Of a stretch of DNA of 64,000 nt, positions 52,476-61,073 are shown in pieces. Location of the stretch: positions 558,001 through 622,000 of the forward strand of contig NZ_QTSU01000002.1 in NCBI RefSeq assembly GCF_003382365.1. Direction: 5' to 3'. This stretch comes from Lysobacter silvisoli. Its GTDB lineage: Bacteria > Pseudomonadota > Gammaproteobacteria > Xanthomonadales > Xanthomonadaceae. Under the pieces are notes generated by a model. That model made no database searches, was not told the origin of the DNA, and worked only from the letters and a program-made list of their open reading frames with translations. Position numbers and translations under genes: made by a program. Numbering within the stretch: position 1 is the stretch's first letter; each line of letters begins with the position of its first letter.

Positions 52476-53042
52476 ATGCAGCCCATCGACCAGGCCTACG
52501 CCGCCCCGAACAGCGTGGTGATACCGCCCGAGGCGCAGCGGCGGCCCAGCACGGCCTGGTGGCTGCAGTTCGCGCTGGTGGCGCTGGCGGCGGCGGTGAC
52601 CTTGGGACTGCAGGTGTACAAGCAGACCCTGCTGCCCGCCAACACGCCGTTTTGGCCGTACCGGATGGCGGGTTTCATGGTGCCGCTGCTGCTGGCGCTG
52701 GGTGCGGCGGGCCTGTACGGCTATATCCGGGTGCAGCGGGTGGGGCCGCGCTGGCTGTGGGTGGTGTATCTCATCGCGATGTGGTTCGTGACCCTGATCA
52801 TAGGCGGCATGCAGGGGTTCACCGCGCACAGCGCGCTGGCGGCCGAAGCGGCGGGCATTCGCGTTCCCGGCGCGGAGATCGGAATGAAGTCAGCGCTCAC
52901 GTACGTCTTCCATCTGCTGTGCACCCTGTCGGTCTCGATCCCGCTGATGTTCGCGTTGAGCCGCTATATCTCGCGGTATCCGCAGCTGTGGGGGCGGCGG
53001 CCCTCACCCCAACCCCTCTCCCGCGAGCGGGAAAGGGGCTAA
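52476..53042 (+). CDS. Four-helix membrane protein of unknown function
   Basis: This 188-residue protein has four predicted membrane helices (about 27-47, 66-86, 93-113 and 140-165) and a short proline-containing N-terminus. No family was recognised. It is divergent from ybeD-lipB-lipA. The last fifteen residues or so (RRPSPQPLSRERERG) and the stop codon are supplied by the CTCTCCCGC repeat of composite copy B, so the original C-terminus has probably been replaced. Confidence 0.65.
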   Translation: MQPIDQAYAAPNSVVIPPEAQRRPSTAWWLQFALVALAAAVTLGLQVYKQTLLPANTPFWPYRMAGFMVPLLLALGAAGLYGYIRVQRVGPRWLWVVYLIAMWFVTLIIGGMQGFTAHSALAAEAAGIRVPGAEIGMKSALTYVFHLLCTLSVSIPLMFALSRYISRYPQLWGRRPSPQPLSRERERG

Positions 53043-53502
53043 AGCAGCAGCGGCGTCGGATGCATCCCCTCTCCCGCCTGCGGGAGAGGGCTAGGGTGAG
53101 GGGATGAGCGCGCAGCGCGAATGCTCTTGATCCTCGCTCGGGCCCCGAACTCGCAGCCCGAATTGCAGACCCGGAGAGCCTGCCCCCGCGAAGGCGGGGG
53201 GCGGCGCACAGGAGGTGCGCCGTTTTTCGCTGGCACAGGGATGTGCCATCGAAAAATCCCGGCGCGCGCATCGCTCTCGCACGGGAGCTCTGGCGAAGCG
53301 TTTTTCTTTAGTAACCCGGCCGCTTGCGGACGGAAGCTGTTGTTGTTGCTTCGACCAACACACCCACACACCTTCGCGAGTTCGGAGCGGATCGCGGCTT
53401 ACGCCGCTCCTACCCCAAGGCGTCAGAGCCGACCCCACGCCGACCGAGGGCTTGGTCGTAACTGCGGATTCGCGGTCGCAGCTTGCGCAGCTCCTACAGG
53501 GG
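53013..53502 (-). repeat. Composite intergenic repeat, copy B (inverted relative to copy A)
   Basis: This reads as the reverse complement of copy A (46121-46752) with the same module order: two CTCTCCCGC palindromes (53013-53038, 53066-53090), the segment with GGCACAGGGATGTGCC, and REP units ending at 53502. It differs in two ways: it lacks the roughly 31-base ACTTTCTTTTGA hairpin (the junction is near 53310) and it has fewer REP units. A module of CCCCCGCGAAGGCGGGGG near 53182-53199 is extra. No gene lies in 53043-53589. Confidence 0.85.
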
Positions 53503-53534
53503 TGAGCGCGGCTGTCGTCGCTGTTGGAGCTGGC

Positions 53535-53565
53535 AAAAAAACAAGGCCGGCGAACGCCGGCCTTG
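53535..53565 (-). terminator. Strong intrinsic terminator of the DD-carboxypeptidase gene
   Basis: Arms CAAGGCCGGCG (53542-53552) and CGCCGGCCTTG (53555-53565) pair perfectly over 11 bases with a two-base loop. Seven Ts follow on the minus strand (53541-53535). It stands 25 bases past the stop at 53590. Confidence 0.9.
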
Positions 53566-53589
53566 TCGTCTGTGCGCTGCGGTGCCGGA

Positions 53590-54819
53590 TCACTCCGACT
53601 CCCACCACATCCAGAACTCGTCCCACAGGCGCTTGAAGAAGCCGCCCTCTTCCACCGCGCTCAACGCCACCAGCGGGCGCTGGGCGATGACCTTGCCGTC
53701 CAGCACCACCTTCACCGTGCCCAGCGCCTGGCCCTGCTTGATCGGGGCGACCAGGGTCTTGCTCACGTCCATGCTCGGCTTGAGCTGCGCGTACTTGCCG
53801 CGCGGCACCGTCACCAGCAGCGGCTCGGCCACGCCCAGCTGCACTTCGTCGGCGGTGCCCTTCCACACCTTCTGCTTGGCGATGACTTTGCGCGCGTCGT
53901 ACAGGCGGTGGGTTTCGTAAAAGCGGAAGCCCCAGTTCAGCAGCGCCTGGCTGTCGACGGTGCGCTGGTCGTCGGAGGTGGAGCCCATGACCACCGAGAT
54001 CAGGCGCTGGTCGCCGCGCTTGGCCGAGCCCATCAGGCAGTAGCCTGCGCCGGAATGGTGGCCGGTCTTGATGCCGTCGGCGGACGGGTCCAGCCACAGC
54101 AGGCGGTTGCGGTTGTTCTGGGTGATCGGCCCGACCGTGAGTTCCTTGATCTTGTTGTACGAGTACGCGACCGGGTAGTCGTGGATCAGCGCGCGGCCCA
54201 GCAGCGCCAGGTCGCGCGCGGTGGAGTAGTGGTTCTCCTGCGACAGGCCGTGCGGGTTCATGAAGTGGGTGTTCTTCATGCCGATGCGCGCGGCGTACTG
54301 GTTCATCAGCGAGGCGAACGCGTCCTCGCTGCCGGCCACGTGCTCGGCCAGGGCGATGGCGGCGTCGTTGCCCGACTGCACCACCATGCCTTTTTCCATC
54401 TCGATCAGCGGCGCGGTCTTGTTGACCGCGAAGCCGGAGTAGCTGCCGTCGGTGGCCGCGCCGCCCTTGCGCCAGGCGTTCTCGCTCATCATCACCAGGT
54501 CGGTGTCCTTGACCTTGCCGCCCTTCATTTCGGCGGCGATCACGTAGCTGGTCATGACCTTGGTGATGCTGGCCGGCTCGACCTTGGTGTCGATGTTCTC
54601 GCCCGCGAGCACGTTGCCGCTGGCCGCGTCCATCAGCACCCAGGCGCTGGCCTTGATCGCCGGCGGCGGCGGCACCGGCAGCGCGTCGCTGGCCGGCGGC
54701 AGGGCGGCGGCGGGCTTGGGAACGGGCGTCTGCGCCAGGACCAGGCCCGCGGTCGAGGTGACCAGGCAGGCGGCGAGCGCGGCGACCGCGGCGGCACGAG
54801 GGGTGAAGCGGGCTTTCAT
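53590..54819 (-). CDS. dacC: D-alanyl-D-alanine carboxypeptidase (PBP5/6 type)
   Basis: This 409-residue penicillin-binding protein removes the terminal D-alanine of peptidoglycan pentapeptides. A signal peptide (about 1-29) and a Pro-rich spacer precede the S11 domain with S84-ITK-K87, SGN (149-151) and KTG (251-253). The PBP5 C-terminal domain follows, and the end (FFKRLWDEFWMWWESE) is the amphipathic membrane anchor. It cannot be assigned firmly to dacA or dacC. It closes the cell-wall cluster and has its own terminator at 53535. Confidence 0.92.
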   Translation of the reverse strand: MKARFTPRAAAVAALAACLVTSTAGLVLAQTPVPKPAAALPPASDALPVPPPPAIKASAWVLMDAASGNVLAGENIDTKVEPASITKVMTSYVIAAEMKGGKVKDTDLVMMSENAWRKGGAATDGSYSGFAVNKTAPLIEMEKGMVVQSGNDAAIALAEHVAGSEDAFASLMNQYAARIGMKNTHFMNPHGLSQENHYSTARDLALLGRALIHDYPVAYSYNKIKELTVGPITQNNRNRLLWLDPSADGIKTGHHSGAGYCLMGSAKRGDQRLISVVMGSTSDDQRTVDSQALLNWGFRFYETHRLYDARKVIAKQKVWKGTADEVQLGVAEPLLVTVPRGKYAQLKPSMDVSKTLVAPIKQGQALGTVKVVLDGKVIAQRPLVALSAVEEGGFFKRLWDEFWMWWESE

Positions 54820-55025
54820 CGTTCAACTACTCCGGGGGGCCGGCGGTGCCGGCCAAGGCTGGGAATTCTGCGCCGTAAACGCCCTCCAGGGCACTTCGGC
54901 AGTGCCGGGAGCGGGCTCGCGCCCCTCCCGCCTGTCCACCGCGGCCGTGCCGGCCCGCGAGCGGGGCGCGGGACCTCCTGCCCCGCGCGGCTCCGGCGCG
55001 CGGCCGGAGCGGATGGCCTGCGGCC

Positions 55026-56438
55026 TCAGTCGCGTACGCGCTGGGGCTGGCCGAAACCCAGACCGACGATACGCGCGGCGAGTTCCGGCGCGCGCTCGGC
55101 CTGCAAGGGGCCCACGCGCAGGCGCCAGACCTTCTGGCCGTTGGCGTTGCCGTCCAGCAGGCGGGCGTCGCCGATGCCGGCGTCCTTGAGCATGCCCAGG
55201 GCGCGGTCGGCGTTGCTGCGTGCGCTGAAGCTGGCCACTTGCAGGGTCACGTCGCCATCGCGCGCGGCCGGGCTGCGCTCGATGGCTGCGGCGACCTCGG
55301 TGGCGGCCTTGGCCGGGCTGGGCGGCGGCGGCGCCTTGGCCGGCGCCGGCAGCGCGGCGGTGGCCTCGGCCTTGCGCTGCTGTTCCAGGGCGCGGCGCTC
55401 GGCACGGCTGAGCTTGCGCGCGGGCGCGGCGGCCGCGGGCGCGGCCTTGCCGGTGGCCACGCGGACCTGGCGCGCCTTCATCCAGGCCTCGAACTCGTCC
55501 GCGCTCATGGTCTTGCCGTTTTGCATCATGTCGAAGCGGTAATCCCCACCGGTGCCGGCCTTGGGCGCGGCCGCGGCGGACTTGGCCGCGACCGGCGCGG
55601 GCTTGCCGGTGGCCACGCGCACGCCCGGCGGCAGCTCGCCGGCCTGGGCGCTGGCGATGGGCATGGCCGAGACCAGGCGGTCCATGGCGCTGGGCGCAGT
55701 GTCGGCTTGCTTGGACTCGGTTGGCTTGGCCTCGGGCGGCTTCGGCGCGGCGGCCAGCACCGGCGGCGCGTCCTCGCCCGGGTGCAGCGCGCGCACTTCG
55801 ACCCGGCCGGTGCCGCGCTGGGTGATGCCCAGCTTGACCGCGGCGGCGTAGCTGAGGTCGATCACGCGGCCGTCGTGGAAGGGGCCGCGGTCGTTGACCC
55901 GCACCACCACCGACTTGCCGTTGTCCAGGTTGGTGACCCGGGCGAAGCTGGGCAGCGGCAGCGACTTGTGCGCGGCGGTGAAGGCGTACATGTCGTACAC
56001 CTCCAGGTTGGAGGTGCGGCGGCCGTGGAACTTCTGGCCGTAGTACGAGGCGGTGCCGGTTTCCACGTAGTCGTCGTGGTTGTCGAGCACGCGGTAGGTC
56101 TTGCCCAGCACGCTGTAGGGCGAGCGGTTGCCGAAGCGCGAGCGCGGTTCGGCGACCACGTCCGGCTCGGGGATCGCGTCGACGTTGGGCACGTAGTCCG
56201 GCGTGCTGTCGCGCACGCCCGGCGCGTACAGGCCGCCGGCGGTGTAGTTGCCGCGCTTGCTGGCGTCTTCCTGCGCCGGCGCGTACGGCGATTTCTTGCG
56301 CCCGCCGGCCGTGGGCAGGCCGCTGGAGTGCACGCGATCGCGGTCGGGCAAGGCCACCGATTCGGAAGCGGGTTTCCTGGGGGCCGAAGCGCAGGCCGCC
56401 AGGGCCAGGGGCAGGATCGCGGCGATCAGCCGCTTCAT
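55026..56438 (-). CDS. rlpA: RlpA, septal-ring lytic transglycosylase lipoprotein
   Basis: This 470-residue lipoprotein has lipobox LAAC (cysteine about 16), a long low-complexity stretch, then the double-psi beta-barrel (about 128-215; TASYYGQKFHGRRTSNLE and VRVNDRGPFHDGRVIDLS) with the expected aspartate and histidine. An Ala/Pro/Lys linker of about 150 residues and a C-terminal SPOR domain (about 395-470) follow. SPOR directs it to glycan strands stripped of stem peptides. It overlaps mltB by four bases (ATGA) and is longer than E. coli RlpA because of its linker. Confidence 0.92.
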   Translation of the reverse strand: MKRLIAAILPLALAACASAPRKPASESVALPDRDRVHSSGLPTAGGRKKSPYAPAQEDASKRGNYTAGGLYAPGVRDSTPDYVPNVDAIPEPDVVAEPRSRFGNRSPYSVLGKTYRVLDNHDDYVETGTASYYGQKFHGRRTSNLEVYDMYAFTAAHKSLPLPSFARVTNLDNGKSVVVRVNDRGPFHDGRVIDLSYAAAVKLGITQRGTGRVEVRALHPGEDAPPVLAAAPKPPEAKPTESKQADTAPSAMDRLVSAMPIASAQAGELPPGVRVATGKPAPVAAKSAAAAPKAGTGGDYRFDMMQNGKTMSADEFEAWMKARQVRVATGKAAPAAAAPARKLSRAERRALEQQRKAEATAALPAPAKAPPPPSPAKAATEVAAAIERSPAARDGDVTLQVASFSARSNADRALGMLKDAGIGDARLLDGNANGQKVWRLRVGPLQAERAPELAARIVGLGFGQPQRVRD

Positions 56439-57598
56439 GCCGGGGGCTGTCCGGTGCTGGTGGCGGTGAGCGGATTCTCGCGTCCGGCGATCGCCTCGGA
56501 CAGCTGGTACACCGCCATCGCGTAGTGCGCGGAGATGTTGTAGCGGGTGATCGCGTAGAAGTTGCGGAAACCCAGCCAGTACTCGCGGCCGGACACGCCG
56601 TCCAGGTTCAGCAGGGTGGCCGTTTCGGTCGGCGCCACGTTCGCCAGCGGGCGGTAGCCGCGCGTGGCCAGGTCGCTGAGCGGAATGTTCGGCTCCAGGC
56701 CTTCGGGCTTGAAGTCCTGGGCGCTGGCGTCGCGGTTGGCGCGCACCACGATCGGGCCGCCGCGCACCCAACCGCCCTTCTTGACGAAGTAGTTGGCGAC
56801 CGAGGCGAACACGTCGTCGAGGTTGTTGAACAGGTCGCGCTTGCCGTCGCCGTCGCCGTCCACCGCGTACTGGCGGTAGCTGGAGGGCATGAACTGACCC
56901 CAGCCCATCGCGCCGGCGTAGCTGCCGGTCAGGCCGGCCACGTCCATGCCGGTTTCCTTGCCCATGGCGAACAGCTGGGCCAGTTCGTCGCGGAAGAAGG
57001 CCTCGCGGCGGTTCTCGCGTTCGGCCTTGGCCGGATCGCCGGTGCGCGGGTAGGCGAAGGCCAGGGTGTAGAGGGCGTCGATCACCGGATAGCTGCCGGT
57101 GTTGCCGCCGTAGCTGGTTTCCACGCCCAGGATCGAGACGATGACCTCGGCCGGCACGCCGGTCTGCGCTTCCACCCGTGCCAGGCGCTCGCGGTGCTGG
57201 GCCAGGAAGGCGCGGCCGCCGTCGATGCGTTTCTGGGTGATGAAGATGGGGCGGTAGTCGCGCCAGGGCTTGGCCTCGGCCGGCCGCGACATGGCCGCGA
57301 CGATGCCCTCGCGGATCTGCGCCCGCGCCAGCACCGATTCGATATAGGCCGGGTCGATGGCGTACTTGGCCGCGGTGTCGCGCACGAACGCGGCGCGCGC
57401 CTGCTCCAACGGCATCGGCACCACCGGGGGCGGCAGGTGCGCGAGCGGGTCGGGCTTGGCCGCGGGCGCGGCCGGCGGCGGCGTCGCAGGCGTGGGCTGG
57501 GTCGCGACGGTGGGCGGCGGCGCCTGAGTGGCGCACGCGGCCAGCGCGAGCGTGAGTGCGCTGATTACGGCGCGGGCGAGTACGTGGCGTCGGATCAT
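56435..57598 (-). CDS. mltB: Membrane-bound lytic murein transglycosylase B
   Basis: This 387-residue lipoprotein has lipobox LAAC (C22), a Pro-rich linker, and a transglycosylase domain with the catalytic glutamate E160 in GVETSYGG and the MltB signature GAMGWGQFMPSSYRQYA. It cleaves glycan strands to make anhydro-muropeptides. The start at 57598 opens the signal peptide. It is coupled to rlpA by overlapping stop and start. It is separated from rodA by a 230-base spacer with an inverted repeat pair. Confidence 0.93.
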   Translation of the reverse strand: MIRRHVLARAVISALTLALAACATQAPPPTVATQPTPATPPPAAPAAKPDPLAHLPPPVVPMPLEQARAAFVRDTAAKYAIDPAYIESVLARAQIREGIVAAMSRPAEAKPWRDYRPIFITQKRIDGGRAFLAQHRERLARVEAQTGVPAEVIVSILGVETSYGGNTGSYPVIDALYTLAFAYPRTGDPAKAERENRREAFFRDELAQLFAMGKETGMDVAGLTGSYAGAMGWGQFMPSSYRQYAVDGDGDGKRDLFNNLDDVFASVANYFVKKGGWVRGGPIVVRANRDASAQDFKPEGLEPNIPLSDLATRGYRPLANVAPTETATLLNLDGVSGREYWLGFRNFYAITRYNISAHYAMAVYQLSEAIAGRENPLTATSTGQPPA

Positions 57599-57713
57599 CG
57601 ACGCGAGGGTAGCACGCGAATTCCGCATGAGAGCGCGAATTCAGCTTGTTTGGCGGGGGTAGTCAGGTTTTGTTGTTTATTGGACGCGGCCCGCAAACTG
57701 CCGCCGCTTTTGG

Positions 57714-57811
57714 CTTCCCCCTTGGGAAAAGGGGGATTGAGGGGAATTTGCTTTTCGCCGGAAGCAACGGCAAGAGCAAATCCCCCTAGCCCCCCTTTTT
57801 CAAAGGGGGAA
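57714..57811. repeat. Inverted pair of CCCCCTT-type repeats between rodA and mltB
   Basis: Two copies of a roughly 37-base element (TTCCCCCTT, AAAGGGGG, then GGGG-ATTTGC) face each other at 57714-57750 and 57775-57811 and can fold into one long imperfect hairpin. A related copy lies at 24678-24714. The structure could attenuate or stabilise the transcript at the rodA/mltB boundary. Confidence 0.7.
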
Positions 57812-57829
57812 ACTGTTTCAAGGGAGCGG

Positions 57830-58945
57830 TTAGCGGCCGCCGTGCACCGGCCGGTGCGCGCGCACCGCCATCACCACGCCCAGGCCGGCCAGCAGCGATA
57901 CCGCCGAGGTGCCGCCGTAGCTCAGCAGCGGCATGGGCACGCCCACCACCGGCAGCAGGCCGGCGATCATGCCGCCGTTGACGATCACGTAGACGAAGAA
58001 CGCCAGGCCCAGCGCGCCGGCGATCAGGCGCGAATAGCCGTCGCGCGCCTCGGCCGCGATCCACAGGCAGCGCCCGACCACGAACAGGTACAGCGCCAGC
58101 ACCACGGCCACGCCCAGCCAGCCGAACTCCTCGCTGAGCACGGCGAAGATGAAGTCGGTGGTGTGTTCGGGCAGGTAGTTCAGGTGCGACTGCGAGCCCT
58201 GCAGCCAGCCCTTGCCGGTCAGGCCGCCGGCGCCGATGGCGATCTTGGACTGGATGATGTTCCAGCCCGTGCCCAGCGGATCGGACTCGGGGTTGAGGAA
58301 AGTCAGGATGCGGTCCTTCTGGTACGGCCGCAGCAGCCAGAACCAGGCCACCGGCGCGACCGCGGCCACGCCGCCGAAGGCCGCGCCGAACCACCACCAC
58401 GGCAACCCCGCCAGGTACAGCGCGAACGCGCCGCTGATGCCCACCAGCATGGCGGTGCCGAAGTCCGGCTGCAGCAGGATCAGCAGGGTCGGCACGGCGA
58501 TGATCACGCCCGCCACCAGCACCGACAGGAACTTGGGCGGCAGCGCGCGGCGGTTGAGGTACCAGGCCACCATCATCGGCAGGCTGAGCTTGAGCAGCTC
58601 GGCCGGCTGGAAATAGAACACCTTCAGGTCGATCCAGTGGCGGCCGTGCTTGCCGGTGCCGATCAGCAGCACCAGCAGCAGCGGCAGCAGCGACACGCCG
58701 TAGACCATCGGGGTCCAGTTGCGCAGCTGCGAGGCCGGCATGCGCGACAGCGCCCACATCGCCACCAGGCCCACGCCGAAGCGCGAGCCCTGCGCCAGCA
58801 CCATGCGCATGGAGTGGTCGCCGGCGCTGTACAGCACGGCCAGGCCGATCGCCATCAGCGCCAGCAGCGCGCCCAGCAGCGGCAGGTCGACGGTGCGCAG
58901 CGCGCGCACGACCAGGTCGAACAGCCAACGCAGGATCTGCCTCAC
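57830..58945 (-). CDS. rodA: RodA, SEDS-family peptidoglycan glycosyltransferase
   Basis: This 371-residue, ten-helix SEDS protein, almost the length of E. coli RodA (370), polymerises glycan strands for cylindrical growth together with PBP2. Conserved segments include PAELLKLSLPMMVAWYLNR, LQPDFGTA and the C-terminal GVPMPLLSYGGTS. The aspartate in QPDFG is the probable catalytic residue of the family. It begins with GTG (58945), overlapping the TGA of mrdA by three bases, so translation is coupled. Confidence 0.93.
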   Translation of the reverse strand: MRQILRWLFDLVVRALRTVDLPLLGALLALMAIGLAVLYSAGDHSMRMVLAQGSRFGVGLVAMWALSRMPASQLRNWTPMVYGVSLLPLLLVLLIGTGKHGRHWIDLKVFYFQPAELLKLSLPMMVAWYLNRRALPPKFLSVLVAGVIIAVPTLLILLQPDFGTAMLVGISGAFALYLAGLPWWWFGAAFGGVAAVAPVAWFWLLRPYQKDRILTFLNPESDPLGTGWNIIQSKIAIGAGGLTGKGWLQGSQSHLNYLPEHTTDFIFAVLSEEFGWLGVAVVLALYLFVVGRCLWIAAEARDGYSRLIAGALGLAFFVYVIVNGGMIAGLLPVVGVPMPLLSYGGTSAVSLLAGLGVVMAVRAHRPVHGGR

Positions 58946-61071
58946 CGGCGCGGCTCCGCCTGTGCGGGTGCGGCGGCCGGCGCGCGCGGCGGCGCGCCTG
59001 CGGGCGCGCGCACGGCGTTGGCGTTGGGCGCGTTGGCGTGACCCTTGGCCGCCTCGCGCGCCAGCGCTTCGCGGCTGAGCGCGCCCACGGCAAAGGCCGG
59101 CGATACCGGCGCCGGGGTGTTGGCCGCCACGCCCTCGCCCGCCGGCGCCAGCGCGGCGGCGACCGGCGCAGCCAGCGGCGCGATCGCGTCGCCGTGCGCG
59201 GGGTCCGGTTCGGATTTGGGATCCGGCTCGGGCATCTTGCCCAGCAGCCAGGCATCGAAAATCTTGCGCGCGATCGGGCCGGCCGAACTGGCGCCGTAAC
59301 CGCCGTGCTCGACCACCACCGCCACCGCGATGGTCGGGTTCTCGGCCGGCGCGTAGCCCACGAACAGCGCCTGATGGCGCAGGTGGTAGGGCAGCGAATG
59401 CGGGTTGAGGCTGACGTTGCCGCGGCGGCTGATCTTCTGCGCGGTGCCGGTCTTGCCGGCGCTGACGTAGGGCGCGCCGCGCACCAGGCTGGCGCCGGTG
59501 CCGCCGGGCAGCATGGTCTGCATCATCCCTTCCTGCACCGCGCGCAGGTGCGCGGCGTTGTCGGTGATGCGGGTGGGCACGGGCTGGGCCACCTGCGCCC
59601 ACGGCGCCTCGTAGCCGTCGCGGCGCTCGCGCACCAGGTGCAGGCGGCGCAGGTCGCCGCCGTTGGCGATGGCCGCGGTGCCGCGCACCAGCTGCAGCGC
59701 GGTGGCGATCCAATAGCCCTGGCCGATGCCGGCGATCACCGTCTCGCCCGGGTACCAGCCTTCCTTCTTGTTGCGCTTGGCCTTCCACGCCGGCGACGGC
59801 ACCACGCCGGAATTCTCGCCGGCCAGGTCGATGCCGGTGGGCGCGCCGAAGCCGTACTTGCGCATGTACTGCTCGAAGCGGCCGATGCCCATCTCGTAGG
59901 CCAGCTTGTAGTAGTAGTAATTCACCGACTGCGAGATCGACTTGCGCAGGTCGGTCCAGCCGGCGCCGCCGTGGGCGTCGCGGTAGCCGCGCTTCTGCCC
60001 GGGAATATGGAACTCGCCGGTGGAGAACACCTTGTCCTCGGGCGTGCGCAGGCCGCTGTCCAGGCCGGCCAGGCCGATCAGCGGCTTCACCGTCGAACCC
60101 GGCGGGCCGCCGCCGAGCACGTTGCGGTTGAACATCGGCCGCGAGGGGTTGTCCATCAGCGCGCGGTAGTCGGCGTTGGAGATGCCGTTGACGAACAGGT
60201 TGGTGTCGTAGCCCGGCAGGCTGACCATGGCCAGCACCTCGCCGGTGCGCGGGTCCACCGCCACCGCCGAGCCGTCGAAATCGCCGAACGCGGCCACCAT
60301 CGCGCGCTGCAGGTCCAGGTCGATGCTCAGGCGCAGGTCGGCGCCCGGTTGCGCCGGCACGTGGCCCACCTGCCCCATCGGCCGGCCGTCCACGTTGGTC
60401 TCGATCTTCTCGTAGCCGACCTTGCCGCGCAGCGCCTGTTCGTAATAGCGCTCGATGCCGGTCTTGCCGGTATGGGTCAGGGCGGCGTTGCCCTCGCCCA
60501 TGGTTTCCAGGTCCTTGCTGTCGATGCGGCCGACGTAGCCGATCACGTGCGAGAACAGTTCGCCGTAGGGGTAGCGGCGGTTGAGGTAGGACACCAGCTC
60601 CACGCCCGGGTAGCGCCAGCGGTCCACCGAGAAGCGCGCGGCCTCCTCGTCGCTCACGCGCAGCTTCAGGGTGATGGGCTTGAAGCCGCGCGAGGCCTTG
60701 CGCTCGTTCTCGTAGCGCTGGATGTCCTCGGGCGAGAGCGCGATCAGCTGCGACAGCGCCGGCAGCCAGGTCTCGGTCTTGCCGGCCTCGCTGGGGGTCA
60801 CGTCGATGCGGAACGCGGGCACGTTGTCGGCCAGGATCCGGCCCTTGCGGTCGTAGATCAGGCCGCGCCCGGGCACCACCGGCCGCAGCTTGATGCGGTT
60901 GGCCTCCGAGCGGGTCACGTAATCGGCGTGCTGCAGCACCTGCAGCCGGTAGTACCAGAAGCCCAGGCCGAGCACGCCCAGCACCACGAAGGCGAAGGCC
61001 AGCGCGGCGCGGGCGCGGAACTGCTCGGCCTCGGCGGCCGGATTCTTCAGGATGCGGCGGCGCGGGCCCAT
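58942..61071 (-). CDS. mrdA: Penicillin-binding protein 2 (peptidoglycan D,D-transpeptidase)
   Basis: This 709-residue class B PBP of the elongation complex has one N-terminal membrane helix (about 20-42), a pedestal domain, and a transpeptidase domain with S326-TV-K329, SVN (382-384) and KTG (540-542). It crosslinks strands made by RodA. Residues from about 612 on form a Pro/Ala-rich periplasmic tail of roughly 95 residues that E. coli PBP2 (633 residues) lacks. The start is two bases after the mreD stop, and the end is coupled to rodA. Confidence 0.95.
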   Translation of the reverse strand: MGPRRRILKNPAAEAEQFRARAALAFAFVVLGVLGLGFWYYRLQVLQHADYVTRSEANRIKLRPVVPGRGLIYDRKGRILADNVPAFRIDVTPSEAGKTETWLPALSQLIALSPEDIQRYENERKASRGFKPITLKLRVSDEEAARFSVDRWRYPGVELVSYLNRRYPYGELFSHVIGYVGRIDSKDLETMGEGNAALTHTGKTGIERYYEQALRGKVGYEKIETNVDGRPMGQVGHVPAQPGADLRLSIDLDLQRAMVAAFGDFDGSAVAVDPRTGEVLAMVSLPGYDTNLFVNGISNADYRALMDNPSRPMFNRNVLGGGPPGSTVKPLIGLAGLDSGLRTPEDKVFSTGEFHIPGQKRGYRDAHGGAGWTDLRKSISQSVNYYYYKLAYEMGIGRFEQYMRKYGFGAPTGIDLAGENSGVVPSPAWKAKRNKKEGWYPGETVIAGIGQGYWIATALQLVRGTAAIANGGDLRRLHLVRERRDGYEAPWAQVAQPVPTRITDNAAHLRAVQEGMMQTMLPGGTGASLVRGAPYVSAGKTGTAQKISRRGNVSLNPHSLPYHLRHQALFVGYAPAENPTIAVAVVVEHGGYGASSAGPIARKIFDAWLLGKMPEPDPKSEPDPAHGDAIAPLAAPVAAALAPAGEGVAANTPAPVSPAFAVGALSREALAREAAKGHANAPNANAVRAPAGAPPRAPAAAPAQAEPRR

Positions 61072-61073
61072 GC

